DNA of 64,000 bases from Parahoeflea alexandrii (GTDB lineage Bacteria > Pseudomonadota > Alphaproteobacteria > Rhizobiales > Rhizobiaceae), in assembly GCF_024105735.1 (NCBI RefSeq), contig NZ_JAAAML010000004.1, forward strand, positions 62,001-126,000, in the 5' to 3' direction. Both the position numbers and the translations under genes were made by a program. This document shows positions 26,757 to 36,459 of this stretch, in pieces. Positions within the stretch are counted from its first letter, which is position 1, and each line of letters starts with the position of its first letter. The notes beneath the pieces are model-generated. The model was not told the DNA's origin and did no database searches. It worked only from the letters and a program-made list of their open reading frames with translations.

Positions 26757-28354
26757 TGGCCACTCATTCCCCCACCGTCGGTGAAGCGCTGGTGACCATG
26801 CTGGAACAGGCGGGCGTCGACACCGTGTTCGGCATACCCGGTGTCCACACCATCGAGCTTTATCGCGGTCTTGCCGCCAGTTCCATTCGCCATGTCACGC
26901 CCCGGCACGAACAGGGTGCGGGCTTCATGGCCGACGGCTATGCCCGCGTCACCGGACGCCCGGGGGTGTGTTTCGTGATCACCGGGCCGGGCCTGACCAA
27001 CACGCTGACCGCCATGGCACAGGCACGCGCCGACAGCATCCCCATGCTGGTGATTTCCGGCGTCAACGCCACCACGACATTGGGCAAGGGACGCGGGCAT
27101 CTGCATGAGTTGCCCGACCAGGCTGCACTGGCAAGCAGCGTGGCGCTTTGGTCGCACACGCTGACCGACCCTTCACAACTAGGTTCGGTTTTGCAGAAAG
27201 CCTTTGCGACCATGACCAGCGGCCGCCCCGGCCCGGTCCATATCGAGATTCCGACCGACGTGATGAAACTGCCGGCGGCGGACCAGGCGTTCGAGGTTCC
27301 TGCCTCCATTCCGCAGCGCCCGACATCTGCGGAACTGGCCGCAGCCGCAGAGTTGTGTGCCGGCGCACGGAAGCCTGCCATCCTGATCGGTGGCGGTGCC
27401 GTCCGGCTTGGCGATGCTGTTCGACGGTTTGCCAAAGCGCTCGACGCGCCGGTGATCAGCACCACCAATGCCCGCGGGATCATGTCTGGCCACCCGCTCG
27501 ATGTGCCGGCCAGCCCCAGTCTCACTTGCGTCCGCGAAATGCTGGCCGGCTCGGACCTTGTGCTGGCGTTGGGGACCGAGCTCGGGCCAACCGATTATGA
27601 CATGTATGAGGATGGCGGTTTCAAGCTTCCGTCCAACCTGATCCGGGTCGACATCGACGCCGACCAGCTGGCACGTGGCCTGAAGCCGGAACTGGCGATC
27701 AAGGCAGGACTTGGCGCCTTCATCGAAGACATGCTCGCCGAGGCCCGCACGTGGACACAACAGGGCCCGGGCGAAGGGGGAACACGCGCAGATACAGTTC
27801 GCAAAAGCGCAAGGTCCGAGATCGGCGAGGCCTATCTTGGACATATCGAGCTTTTGCAGGATATCTGGGACGCCTTGCCGGATGCCACGCTGGTCGGAGA
27901 TTCGACCCAGCTGGTCTATGCCGGCAACATGTTTGTCGATGCTCCCCGGGAAACGGCCTGGTTCAATTCCGCCACAGGTTTTGGCACGCTCGGCTATGCG
28001 GCGCCTGCGGCGATCGGCGCGGCACTCGGACATCCCGGCCGCCCGGTGGTGGCGCTGCTCGGCGATGGCGGCTTCCAGTTCACGCTTTCAGAACTCGGCA
28101 GCGCGCGCGACTGCGGCGCCGACGTGGCCTTCCTGGTGTGGAACAATGCCGGCTACCGGGAAATCGAAACCTCGATGACCGGCTCCAGCATCACCCCGAT
28201 CGGAGTGACACCATCGGCGCCCGACTTTTCGATGGTGGCGGCCGCTTATGGACTGACTGCGCGGCAGGTTCGCAGCCGCGACGAATTGATTGCGGCTCTG
28301 AAGCAGATGCCGCGGCCCTGCCTGATCGAGTATCTCGATACCGAGGACCGCTGA
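26756..28354 (+). CDS. aruI: ThDP-dependent 5-guanidino-2-oxopentanoate decarboxylase (AruI)
   Basis: A 532-residue thiamine-diphosphate enzyme. The start ATG 26756 (TGATG overlap) has GGAGGGG 6 bases upstream; a GTG one codon earlier is possible. FGIPGVHTIELYRGLAA and the catalytic Glu in PRHEQGAGFMADGYARVTG are N-terminal; the ThDP/Mg motif GDGGFQFT to WNNAGY is C-terminal. The VHTIELYRG signature is typical of AruI-type enzymes rather than acetolactate synthase. It decarboxylates 2-ketoarginine to 4-guanidinobutyraldehyde. No guanidinobutyrase gene is adjacent. Confidence 0.85.
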   Translation: MATHSPTVGEALVTMLEQAGVDTVFGIPGVHTIELYRGLAASSIRHVTPRHEQGAGFMADGYARVTGRPGVCFVITGPGLTNTLTAMAQARADSIPMLVISGVNATTTLGKGRGHLHELPDQAALASSVALWSHTLTDPSQLGSVLQKAFATMTSGRPGPVHIEIPTDVMKLPAADQAFEVPASIPQRPTSAELAAAAELCAGARKPAILIGGGAVRLGDAVRRFAKALDAPVISTTNARGIMSGHPLDVPASPSLTCVREMLAGSDLVLALGTELGPTDYDMYEDGGFKLPSNLIRVDIDADQLARGLKPELAIKAGLGAFIEDMLAEARTWTQQGPGEGGTRADTVRKSARSEIGEAYLGHIELLQDIWDALPDATLVGDSTQLVYAGNMFVDAPRETAWFNSATGFGTLGYAAPAAIGAALGHPGRPVVALLGDGGFQFTLSELGSARDCGADVAFLVWNNAGYREIETSMTGSSITPIGVTPSAPDFSMVAAAYGLTARQVRSRDELIAALKQMPRPCLIEYLDTEDR

Positions 28355-28361
28355 GCAGCTA

Positions 28362-29522
28362 TCAGCACATTGAATCGAGCAGCCGGTCAATGAAGGCCTC
28401 ACCGGCGGCGAGTTGTGCAAGCGAGAGGAATTCATCGGGCTGATGCGCCTGGGCGATATCTCCCGGTCCGCAGATCACGGTGGAGTAGCCGCGGACCTGG
28501 AACTGGCTGCCTTCGGTGCCATAACTGACGACATGCCGGCCATTGTCGCCGGTCAGGCGGCGCGCCAGCGTTTCGGCGGCGCCATCGGCTTCCGGCGTCA
28601 GCGCCGGAAGCGCGAAGCCCGCTTTCAGCTCAATGCCCGCGTCAGGATGGATCTTCTGCATCTCCGCTGACAGCTCGGCCGCCTTGGCTTCAAATGCCCT
28701 GCCCCAGTCTTCCGGACTCTCGCCCGGCACGAACCGGAACTCGATGAAGAACCGGCAGTCCTTGGCGGTGATATTGTGCGCGGTGCCGCCTTCTATCTTC
28801 CCCACATGCAATGTTGTGAACGGCGGATCAAAAGGAGCCGCCAGTTCGGATGGTTCTCGCGCAGCGTTTTCAGCATTGCGCTGGTTGGCCCAGTCGATCA
28901 GCTTCGCCGCCTGCATTATGGCGCTGACTCCGTAAGGCAAAAGCGACGAATGCACCTCGAAGCCGCGAACATGGACATTATACGCCAGACCGCCCTTGTG
29001 GCCGGTCACCACCCGCATCATCGTCGGTTCGCCGACAATCACCTCGCGGGCCCTTGGCAATTCGCCCTTCATTGCCTCGACGAGATCGACAACGGCTGCA
29101 CAGCCAACCTCCTCGTCGAATGACAAGGCAAGTTGCAGCGGGCGCTTGAGCGGAAGCTTTGCCGCGCGTGCCATGGCCAGAAGCGCCAGCGCGTCAAACC
29201 CCTTCATGTCGCAGGCGCCGCGGCCGAAAAGCTTTCCTTCACGTTCGGTGAGGGTCCAGGGATCGGTCGTCCAGGCCTGACCGTCGACCGGCACCACGTC
29301 GGTGTGCCCGGAAAGGATGACACCACCATCGGTTTCCGGTCCGACCTGGGCGTAAAGATGTGCCTTCATGCCGCACGGACTTGTCACCCTTTCGGAACCG
29401 ATACCGTGGCTCGAAAGATAGGATTCAACCCATTCGACAAGCGGCAGATTGGTGTCACGGCTGACTGTGGGAAATGAAACCAGTTTTTCCAGAATCTCTC
29501 GAACGTTAGAATTGTCTTCCAT
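28362..29522 (-). CDS. argE: Acetylornithine deacetylase (ArgE) family M20 peptidase
   Basis: A 386-residue di-zinc hydrolase with LSGHTDVVPVDGQ, RGACDMKGFDAL, FDEEVGC and a HQPDEFL C-terminal metal ligand. The start MEDNSNVREIL at 29522 is chosen because GAGG lies 6 bases upstream; two Met codons further 5' have weaker sites. It converts N-acetylornithine to ornithine or a similar N-acyl amino acid. It converges on aruI (7-bp gap) and is divergent from the opp operon, so it may act on imported N-acyl amino acids or opines. Confidence 0.88.
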   Translation of the reverse strand: MEDNSNVREILEKLVSFPTVSRDTNLPLVEWVESYLSSHGIGSERVTSPCGMKAHLYAQVGPETDGGVILSGHTDVVPVDGQAWTTDPWTLTEREGKLFGRGACDMKGFDALALLAMARAAKLPLKRPLQLALSFDEEVGCAAVVDLVEAMKGELPRAREVIVGEPTMMRVVTGHKGGLAYNVHVRGFEVHSSLLPYGVSAIMQAAKLIDWANQRNAENAAREPSELAAPFDPPFTTLHVGKIEGGTAHNITAKDCRFFIEFRFVPGESPEDWGRAFEAKAAELSAEMQKIHPDAGIELKAGFALPALTPEADGAAETLARRLTGDNGRHVVSYGTEGSQFQVRGYSTVICGPGDIAQAHQPDEFLSLAQLAAGEAFIDRLLDSMC

Positions 29523-29675
29523 GAAGGACCTCAAATCGGTTGGAATCGGCAACTTCATGCCGGTTTCCACACTTTTGTTGACGTGAACAGCACTTGTCCA
29601 GTGCCGGTTTTGCGGGAAATTTTCTTTCGGGCAATAGCGGCTTCAGGCACTTATCACTCAATTTGAAAAAGCCCA

Positions 29676-29687
29676 CTGGTCAACCAG
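29676..29687. promoter_or_regulatory. Candidate GntR/FadR-type operator in the argE-opp divergent region
   Basis: CTGGT-CA-ACCAG is an inverted repeat with the TGGT-NN-ACCA core typical of FadR-subfamily GntR sites. A partial copy, ATTGGTCAAT, follows at 29694-29703. They lie about 95 bases upstream of oppD. No GntR gene of that subfamily is in the window, so the regulator is unknown. Confidence 0.35.
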
Positions 29688-29777
29688 CGAGAAATTGGTC
29701 AATAGTATGGCCACCGGCGGTCGCGAGATCAGACCGGCAACAAAAATAACGGGAAAACATCTCCCGAGGGGTACAGT

Positions 29778-30797
29778 ATGCCAGACACGGCCATGCCAAT
29801 TCTGGATGTTAAAGGGCTTAAAACGGTTTTCCGCACCCGCGGCGGTGAAGTTCACGCGGTCAACTCCGTCGATTTCCATCTGCGTCCGGGCGAATTGCTC
29901 GGCGTTGTCGGGGAAAGCGGATCCGGAAAATCCGTGACCATGATGTCGCTGCTTCGTCTTCTGCCATCTCCGCCCGCGGAGATGCGGGACGGGAAAGTGA
30001 TGTTTGACGGTCAGGACCTGCTCAAGATCAGTCCGGAAGAGCTGCGGCAGGTACGCGGCTCAAAGATCGGGTTCATCTTTCAGGACCCGATGACATCACT
30101 CAATCCGGTCTACACCGTCGGTTTTCAGCTGGCCGAGCCCTTGCGGGCACATATGGGCATGTCCAGGTCACAGGCGCGAACCCGTTCGATCGAGCTTCTC
30201 AAGCTTGTCGGCATTCCCGATGCGGAACGGCGGCTCAAGGATTACCCGCACCAGTTTTCAGGCGGCATGCGGCAGCGCGTGATGATCGCTATCGCACTTG
30301 CCTGCGACCCGAAGGTGCTGATTGCGGACGAGCCTACGACCGCGCTTGATGTGACAATTCAGGCGCAGATCATCGAACTGGTGAAGGAACTGCGGCAGAA
30401 GCTGGGGATGGCGATCATCTGGATCACGCATGATCTTGGCGTCATCGCCGGCATCGCAGACCGGGTCATGGTGATGTATGCCGGCCAGGTGGTCGAGGAA
30501 GGTCCGGTCAAGGAAATCTTCAGCGATCCGCAACATCCCTACACCCAGGCGCTTCTCAAAACCGTCCCGGCGGTGCGCGGTGCGCGTGCCGAAAAGCTGG
30601 AGGTGATCGAGGGCCAGCCGCCGATCATGTATGAGGCACCCGTCGCCTGCTCATTCCGCAACAGATGCCAGTTCGCCTTCGACCGCTGCTCGCAGGAAAA
30701 CCCGGCCCTGACGCAGATATCGGCACCAGGCCACCGCGCCGCTTGTTTCCTGCTGGACAAGGCCTCGACCCCAGAGCCGGAGGCCGTCGATGGCTGA
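29778..30797 (+). CDS. Oligopeptide/dipeptide ABC transporter ATP-binding protein (OppD-like)
   Basis: A 339-residue ATPase with Walker A GESGSGKS, signature [15 protein letters not shown], Walker [12 protein letters not shown] and the oligopeptide-type C-terminal extension with [14 protein letters not shown]. The start has GAGGGG upstream. It is the first gene of a D-F-A-B-C operon and overlaps the oppF start by eight bases. Confidence 0.95.
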   Translation: MPDTAMPILDVKGLKTVFRTRGGEVHAVNSVDFHLRPGELLGVVGESGSGKSVTMMSLLRLLPSPPAEMRDGKVMFDGQDLLKISPEELRQVRGSKIGFIFQDPMTSLNPVYTVGFQLAEPLRAHMGMSRSQARTRSIELLKLVGIPDAERRLKDYPHQFSGGMRQRVMIAIALACDPKVLIADEPTTALDVTIQAQIIELVKELRQKLGMAIIWITHDLGVIAGIADRVMVMYAGQVVEEGPVKEIFSDPQHPYTQALLKTVPAVRGARAEKLEVIEGQPPIMYEAPVACSFRNRCQFAFDRCSQENPALTQISAPGHRAACFLLDKASTPEPEAVDG

Positions 30798-31827
30798 CAC
30801 CGAATCCGTAAGTCCGCTCGTCAAGGTGCGGGATCTTAAAATGTATTTCCCGATTCATGCCGGCTTGTTCCGGACCCATGTCGGCGACATCAAGGCGGTG
30901 GACGGCATCAGCTTCGACATCATGCCAGGCGAAACGCTCGGCCTGGTCGGAGAATCGGGCTGCGGTAAATCCACAGTCGGCCGCTCGATCCTGCGGCTTT
31001 ACGATGTCACAGGCGGCACCGTTGAAATCAACGGGTCGGAAATTGCCCATGTCGATCGCGACAGCCTTCGCTCCAAGCGGCCGATGATGCAGATGATCTT
31101 CCAGGATCCGCAGGCAAGCCTCAATCCGCGGATGACGGTTGCCAGCATCATCGGCGAACCGCTTGACGAGCACATGAAGCTCACCCCCAGTGAACGGCTT
31201 GCGCGGATCTACGAATTGATGGACTGGGTGGGGCTCAACCGGGCGTTTGCCAAACGCTACCCGCACGAGTTCTCCGGCGGCCAACGGCAACGCATCGGCA
31301 TTGCCCGGGCGCTGGCTCTTAATCCGAAATTTATCGTCTGCGACGAGCCGATTGCCGCACTCGACGTGTCGATCCAGGCGCAGGTGGTCAATCTGCTTGA
31401 GGAACTGCAGGACCGGCTGGACCTGACCTACCTGTTCATCAGCCACGACCTGTCGATGGTCCGCCACATCGCCGACCGGGTGGCGGTGATGTATCTGGGC
31501 CGGATCGTGGAAGTGGCAAGCAGGGAGACCCTGTTTGACGAGCCGCTTCACCCCTACACTCAGGCGCTGCTCTCGGCGGTGCCGGAGCCCGATCCCGAAT
31601 CCGAGCGGCATCGCAAGCCGATCGTGCTGCAGGGCGACGTGCCCTCGCCAGCCAATCCGCCAAAGGGCTGCAATTTTTCGACCCGATGCCCCAAGGTCAT
31701 GGACATCTGCAGGCAGATAGAGCCCGCGGTCCAGGATTTCGGCGGTGGGAGACAGGTGGCCTGCCACCTTTATTCCGAGAACATGACAACGACCGCGGAA
31801 CCAACCGCCGGCGAAACAAAAAACTGA
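30790..31827 (+). CDS. Oligopeptide/dipeptide ABC transporter ATP-binding protein (OppF-like)
   Basis: A 345-residue ATPase with Walker A GESGCGKS, signature [15 protein letters not shown], Walker [13 protein letters not shown], and the C-terminal cysteine segment [14 protein letters not shown]. It works as the second nucleotide-binding subunit with the OppD-like protein. It is followed after 23 bases by the binding-protein gene. Confidence 0.95.
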   Translation: MADTESVSPLVKVRDLKMYFPIHAGLFRTHVGDIKAVDGISFDIMPGETLGLVGESGCGKSTVGRSILRLYDVTGGTVEINGSEIAHVDRDSLRSKRPMMQMIFQDPQASLNPRMTVASIIGEPLDEHMKLTPSERLARIYELMDWVGLNRAFAKRYPHEFSGGQRQRIGIARALALNPKFIVCDEPIAALDVSIQAQVVNLLEELQDRLDLTYLFISHDLSMVRHIADRVAVMYLGRIVEVASRETLFDEPLHPYTQALLSAVPEPDPESERHRKPIVLQGDVPSPANPPKGCNFSTRCPKVMDICRQIEPAVQDFGGGRQVACHLYSENMTTTAEPTAGETKN

Positions 31828-31850
31828 AAAAAATCAACAAGGAGACAGCC

Positions 31851-33551
31851 ATGAAACTGAGAACTATTCTGATGGGTGCCGTCGCCGCCATGGCGATCGC
31901 ACCTGTCGCACACGCCGAGCGTGGCGCGGACGGCGAGGTCAAGATCATCTACTGGCAGGCGCCATCGATCCTCAACCCGTATCTGTCGGGCGGTACCAAG
32001 GACATCGAGGCTTCGTCGCTGATCGTTGAGCCGCTGGCCCGCTTCAATGAAAAGGGTGCATTGGTTCCCTTCCTCGTCGACGAGATCCCGACGGTCGAAA
32101 ACGGCGGCGTTGCTGCTGACCTGACCTCGATCACCTGGAAGCTGAAGGAAGGCCTGAAGTGGTCTGACGGCACGCCCGTGACTTCGGCCGACGTCAAGTT
32201 TACCGCCGACTATTGCATGGCGCCTGACGGCGGCTGCGCGCAGAGCGCCAAGTTCGACGGTGTCGAAAGCATCGATACGCCGGACGACCTGACCGTCGTC
32301 GTCAACTTTACAGGTCCTAAGCCCGTTCCCTACGCAGCCTTTGTCGGCGCGCAGTCACCGGTCATCCAGAAGGCCCAGTTCGAGAACTGCCTCGGCGCCA
32401 AGGCTCAGGAATGCACCTCGGCCAACTTCGGCCCGGTCGGCACCGGCCCCTTCGTCGTCACCGACTTCAAGCCGAACGACGTGATCACCATGAAGGCCAA
32501 TGAGAACTACCGTGATCCGGCCAAGCCGGCATTCGCCACGCTGACCTTCAAGGGCGGCGGCGACGCTGCGGCCGCTGGCCGCGCTGTCATGGAAACCGGC
32601 GAGTACGACTACGCCTGGAACCTGCAGCTGGCACCCGACGTGATTGCCAAGATGGCAGAAGGCGGAAAGGGCACGCCCGTTTCCGGCTTCGGCACACTGG
32701 TTGAGCGCATCGAGATGAACATGACCAATCCGTCGCCGGATCTGCCGGAAGGCGAGCGTGCAACGGCCAAGCATCCGCATCCGATCCTGTCGGATGAAAA
32801 GGTACGCCGTGCACTTTCGATGGCGATCGACCGCAACCTGCTGGTCGAAATCGGTTACGGCCAGGCCGGCCGTCCGACCTGTAACCTGGTCCCGGCACCT
32901 GAACTCTTTGCTTCCGACAACACCGACTGCCTGACGCAGGACGTGGAAGGCGCGAAGGCTCTGCTTGAAGAAGCCGGCTGGGCTGTCGGCGCCGATGGCG
33001 TGCGTGAAAAGGACGGGATGAAGCTCAAGCTTCTCTACCAGACTTCGACCAATGCCGTGCGTCAGGACTTCCAGGCGCTGATCAAGCAGTGGTGGTCTGA
33101 CATCGGTGTGGAAACCGAACTGAAAAACATCGACGCATCGGTGTTCTTCGGCGGCGATCCGGCATCTCCGGACACTTTCCAGAAGTTCTACGCGGACGTT
33201 GAAATGTACGCCAACAACTTCGACGGCACCGATCCGGAGCAGTATCTGGGTCAGTACACCTGTGAAAAGGCTCCCCGGCCGGAGACACAGTGGCAGGGCG
33301 AGAACATCAACCGGTTCTGCGATCCGGCCTATGATGAACTGGTTGCCGAACTCGGCAAGACCGGCGAAATCTCCAAGCGCGCCGAAATCGCCAAGAAGCT
33401 CAACGACATGATCACCAAGGACACGATGACCATCGTACCGCTGGTCGATCGTGGCCGGGTTTCGGCTCATGCCACCAGCCTCGGTGGTGTTGTGCTCAAC
33501 ACCTGGGATTCCGAGCTTTGGAACGTCGCGGACTGGTACCGCGTCAAGTAA
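31851..33551 (+). CDS. Peptide/opine ABC transporter substrate-binding protein (SBP family 5)
   Basis: A 566-residue periplasmic protein starting MKLRTILMGAVAAMA with a signal peptide ending APVAHAE; AAGGAG lies 8 bases upstream of ATG 31851. SBP family 5 features include SSLIVEPLARFNEKG, LKEGLKWSDGTPVTSADV and HPHPILSDEKVRRALSMAID. There are several paired cysteines. The ligand is unknown; proximity to ArgE suggests a peptide, N-acyl amino acid or opine. A hairpin follows the gene. Confidence 0.93.
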   Translation: MKLRTILMGAVAAMAIAPVAHAERGADGEVKIIYWQAPSILNPYLSGGTKDIEASSLIVEPLARFNEKGALVPFLVDEIPTVENGGVAADLTSITWKLKEGLKWSDGTPVTSADVKFTADYCMAPDGGCAQSAKFDGVESIDTPDDLTVVVNFTGPKPVPYAAFVGAQSPVIQKAQFENCLGAKAQECTSANFGPVGTGPFVVTDFKPNDVITMKANENYRDPAKPAFATLTFKGGGDAAAAGRAVMETGEYDYAWNLQLAPDVIAKMAEGGKGTPVSGFGTLVERIEMNMTNPSPDLPEGERATAKHPHPILSDEKVRRALSMAIDRNLLVEIGYGQAGRPTCNLVPAPELFASDNTDCLTQDVEGAKALLEEAGWAVGADGVREKDGMKLKLLYQTSTNAVRQDFQALIKQWWSDIGVETELKNIDASVFFGGDPASPDTFQKFYADVEMYANNFDGTDPEQYLGQYTCEKAPRPETQWQGENINRFCDPAYDELVAELGKTGEISKRAEIAKKLNDMITKDTMTIVPLVDRGRVSAHATSLGGVVLNTWDSELWNVADWYRVK

Positions 33552-33562
33552 TGCAGACAATG

Positions 33563-33588
33563 AATGGTCCCGCTCCGGCGGGGCCATT
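33563..33588 (+). repeat. Intercistronic hairpin between peptide-binding protein and oppB-like genes
   Basis: AATGGTCCCGC (33563-33573) pairs with GCGGGGCCATT (33578-33588) across a TCCG tetraloop, 11 pairs with one G-U. Only short pyrimidine sequence follows, so it is not a strong terminator. It lies 12 bases after the binding-protein stop. Confidence 0.75.
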
Positions 33589-33639
33589 CCCTTCTCCTGC
33601 ACATTTCCCTCGCCAAGCTGCTGAACCGAGGCGTCGCCC

Positions 33640-34647
33640 ATGCTGACTTTTACATTCCGACGATTGTTGTTGGCTATACCGACGCTTGTGCTCATCAGTC
33701 TGATCATCTTCCTGCTGCTCGACCTTGCACCGGGCGATCCGCTTGCCGACCAGCCGTTGAGCATCCCGCCTGAAGTGCGCCAGAAGATGCGCGACGCGCT
33801 GGGTCTCGATTCCCCGGCCTATGTCCGCTACCTGCTTTGGGCAAAACAGTTCTTCTGGGTCGAGCCGCTGGTCTTCGTCGACTGGGTGGCGGGCACCAGT
33901 TTCTCCGAAGGCATGCAGCGGATCGTCTCCTGGCAATTCCGCGCACCGGTCTTCGACATCATCATCCAGCGCCTGCCGCAGACCCTGTGGGTTGTCGGAC
34001 TTGCCTATCTGGTCGGGGTGATGATTGCGCTGCCGATCGGCATCATCTCGGCCTACAAGCAGTATTCCTGGTTCGACCAGATCGGAACCTTCATTTCGAT
34101 GATCGGTTTCTCGGTACCGCCATTCTTCTCCGGCGTTCTGATGATCGTGTTTTTCGCGATCATGCTGCCCTGGTTCCCGTCGATCTACGACACCACCCTG
34201 GTGGTCAACGATTTCGAGAGTTTCGGCCAGCAGATCCGCCAGATGACATTGCCGGTGATGGTGCTGGCGCTGCAGACGACGGCGCAATTGTCGCGCTTCA
34301 TGCGCGCCTCGATGCTCGACAACCTCAATCATGACTATGTCCGGACAGCGCGGGCCAAGGGCATGACCGAGAAAGTTGTGCTGCTGGTGCATGTGCTGCG
34401 CAACTCGATGATCCCGGTGGTCACCGTGATCGCGCTCGGCATCCCGTCAATCTTCGGTGGCGCTATCATCACCGAGCAGATCTTCAAGGTGAACGGACTG
34501 GGGCAACTGCTGATCACGGCGATCTACGCGAACGACCTGCCGATGGTGCAGACGCTGGCCTTCATCTTCGCGGTGCTGATCGTGCTGTGCAACCTTATCG
34601 CCGACGTGCTCTACGGCCTGCTTGATCCGAGGATCCGCTATGACTGA
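33640..34647 (+). CDS. Oligopeptide ABC transporter permease (OppB-like)
   Basis: A 335-residue six-helix permease with the EAA loop DYVRTARAKGMTEKVVLLVHVLR and the C-terminal LDPRIRYD. The N-terminal LLLAIPTLVLISLIIFLL helix is typical. It carries an insertion in the first periplasmic segment as in the longer dipeptide permeases. It overlaps the next permease by eight bases. Confidence 0.94.
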   Translation: MLTFTFRRLLLAIPTLVLISLIIFLLLDLAPGDPLADQPLSIPPEVRQKMRDALGLDSPAYVRYLLWAKQFFWVEPLVFVDWVAGTSFSEGMQRIVSWQFRAPVFDIIIQRLPQTLWVVGLAYLVGVMIALPIGIISAYKQYSWFDQIGTFISMIGFSVPPFFSGVLMIVFFAIMLPWFPSIYDTTLVVNDFESFGQQIRQMTLPVMVLALQTTAQLSRFMRASMLDNLNHDYVRTARAKGMTEKVVLLVHVLRNSMIPVVTVIALGIPSIFGGAIITEQIFKVNGLGQLLITAIYANDLPMVQTLAFIFAVLIVLCNLIADVLYGLLDPRIRYD

Positions 34648-35560
34648 CGCTCCAATGCTGGAACCGGTAAAGCCCGACACCTCGGGACGCTCGCAATGGT
34701 GGGATGTCTGGGACCAGTTCAAGACACACAAGGGCGCCTTGTTCGGTGCGGCGGTGTTCCTGTTCATCGTGCTGGCGGTGACCATCGGACCGCTGTTATG
34801 GACCATCGAGCCGACCTTCATCGACATCCGTGCCCGCAACTCCGGGCCGTCGCTGGCGCATCCGTTCGGCACCGACCAGCTGGGCCGGGACATCATGGCG
34901 CGGATGATGGCGGGCGGACAGGTTTCGATCGCCGTTGGCCTCACCGCAATGCTGATCAGCGTCTTGCTTGGTACCCTGATCGGTGTTGTGTCCGGCTTTT
35001 TCAAACGGCTTGACGGCGTCCTGATGGGGCTGACGGACCTGTTCCTGGCGCTGCCGCTGCTGCCGCTGCTCCTCGTCATGGTGATGCTGTTCCGCGAGAC
35101 CCTGTCGCGCAGCTTCGGACCGGAGATGGGCACCTTCATCCTGATCGTGTCCGCCATCGGCGTGACAAGCTGGATGCAGACCGCACGCATCGTGCGCGGC
35201 GAGGTGCTGGCGCTGAAGGAGCGGGAATTCGTGCTTGCCGCGCGCTCTATCGGCACGCCGTCGCGGCGCATGATCCTGCGCCACATCCTGCCCAATGTGC
35301 TGTCGCCGATCATGGTGTCGGCCACGCTGGGGATCGCCACCGCCATCATCACCGAATCGGCTCTTTCGTTCCTGGGTCTCGGCTTTCCGCCGGATTTCCC
35401 GACCTGGGGCCGGCTGCTGTTTGATGCGATCGACTATCTGCAGCAGTATCCGGAGCGGGTGTTCTGGCCGGGTCTTGCGATCTCGCTGACCGTGCTGAGC
35501 GTCAACTATATCGGTGACGGCCTGCGCGACGCGCTCGACCCGCGCATCCGCGGACGCTGA
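34640..35560 (+). CDS. Oligopeptide ABC transporter permease (OppC-like)
   Basis: A 306-residue permease starting MTDAPMLEPVKPD at 34640, inside the 3' end of the previous gene. It has the OppC N-terminal domain, the HPFGTDQLGRDIMARMMAG block, an EAA loop at FVLAARSIGTPSRRMILRHI and a LDPRIRGR ending. It is the last gene of the transporter operon and converges on a transglutaminase-like gene with a 15-bp gap. Confidence 0.94.
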   Translation: MTDAPMLEPVKPDTSGRSQWWDVWDQFKTHKGALFGAAVFLFIVLAVTIGPLLWTIEPTFIDIRARNSGPSLAHPFGTDQLGRDIMARMMAGGQVSIAVGLTAMLISVLLGTLIGVVSGFFKRLDGVLMGLTDLFLALPLLPLLLVMVMLFRETLSRSFGPEMGTFILIVSAIGVTSWMQTARIVRGEVLALKEREFVLAARSIGTPSRRMILRHILPNVLSPIMVSATLGIATAIITESALSFLGLGFPPDFPTWGRLLFDAIDYLQQYPERVFWPGLAISLTVLSVNYIGDGLRDALDPRIRGR

Positions 35561-35575
35561 CCCCCGGCAACAACT

Positions 35576-36457
35576 CTACGATCCGACCGGCGCCACATCG
35601 ACCGACTGATTGCTGGTCTGGCCACCTGCCGTACGCATGGCGCCACGCACCGGCGCGACATCGGCATAGTCACGGCCATAGGCGACAACTATGTGATCGG
35701 TGCCGGCAAAAACCGCGTTGGTGGGATCATATTCCACCCAGCCGACACCGGGACCGCACCAGGCCGACACCCAGGCATGCATGGCATCCGCGCCTTCTAG
35801 GCGTTCCTGTCCGGGCGGCGGCAGGGTTCGCAGATAGCCGCTGACATAGCCAGCCGGAATCCCGAGGCTTCGGAGCGCAATGATCATGATGTGGGTAAAA
35901 TCCTGGCAGACGCCGTGACGGGCGGCGAATGCTTCGGCGGCAGGCGTTTCCACCGTCGTGGCGTCCGCGTCAAACCGCATTTCCCGATGCAGGGCGAGGC
36001 CCAAATCACTCACGATCTCACCGCATTGCCGATCCGGCCCGGACTGTAACCGAGCCCAATCCGCAATCGCCGGATCTGGCTTCGCATAAGGAGAGGCCGG
36101 CAGGAAATGCAGCGGCGTGCGAGGTCCAAGATCGGTCGTCGCATCAAGCGCGTGGCGAAGCGCTCGCAGGTCGACCGAAGCTGCCGCGGGTTCGGCACCT
36201 CCGGTGACCTCAACCCTGGCCTTGAGCCGGATCACCACCTTGCTGTGCGGTTCGTTGAAAGCGATATCGCTCAACCGGTTGCCGAAAAAGTCTTCCCGCT
36301 CCCGGCGCATTGCTGGTGACGGATCGATCTCGATGCTGCCCGCAATCAGGCGCTGGCGGTCAGGAATGGTCAATGGCATGGCATGCAGGATCTGGCGGGC
36401 GCCGGCCGCTGGCGCCTGAAAGGAGTATTCGATGCTGAGCTTGATGTCGTAGAGCAT
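35576..36457 (-). CDS. Transglutaminase-like protein, second of the cluster
   Basis: A 293-residue protein. The N-terminal beta domain (IKLSIEYSFQAPAAGARQI) is the bacterial transglutaminase N region. The core has Cys in HGVCQDFTHIMIIALRSLG, His in AMHAWVSAW and Asp in VEYDPTN, a complete papain-like triad. ATG 36457 is preferred; a GTG two codons earlier overlaps the upstream stop. It is the last gene of a three-gene set with the ATP-grasp/alpha-E protein; it probably cleaves or forms an amide in an unknown peptide. Confidence 0.88.
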   Translation of the reverse strand: MLYDIKLSIEYSFQAPAAGARQILHAMPLTIPDRQRLIAGSIEIDPSPAMRREREDFFGNRLSDIAFNEPHSKVVIRLKARVEVTGGAEPAAASVDLRALRHALDATTDLGPRTPLHFLPASPYAKPDPAIADWARLQSGPDRQCGEIVSDLGLALHREMRFDADATTVETPAAEAFAARHGVCQDFTHIMIIALRSLGIPAGYVSGYLRTLPPPGQERLEGADAMHAWVSAWCGPGVGWVEYDPTNAVFAGTDHIVVAYGRDYADVAPVRGAMRTAGGQTSNQSVDVAPVGS

Positions 36458-36459
36458 CG

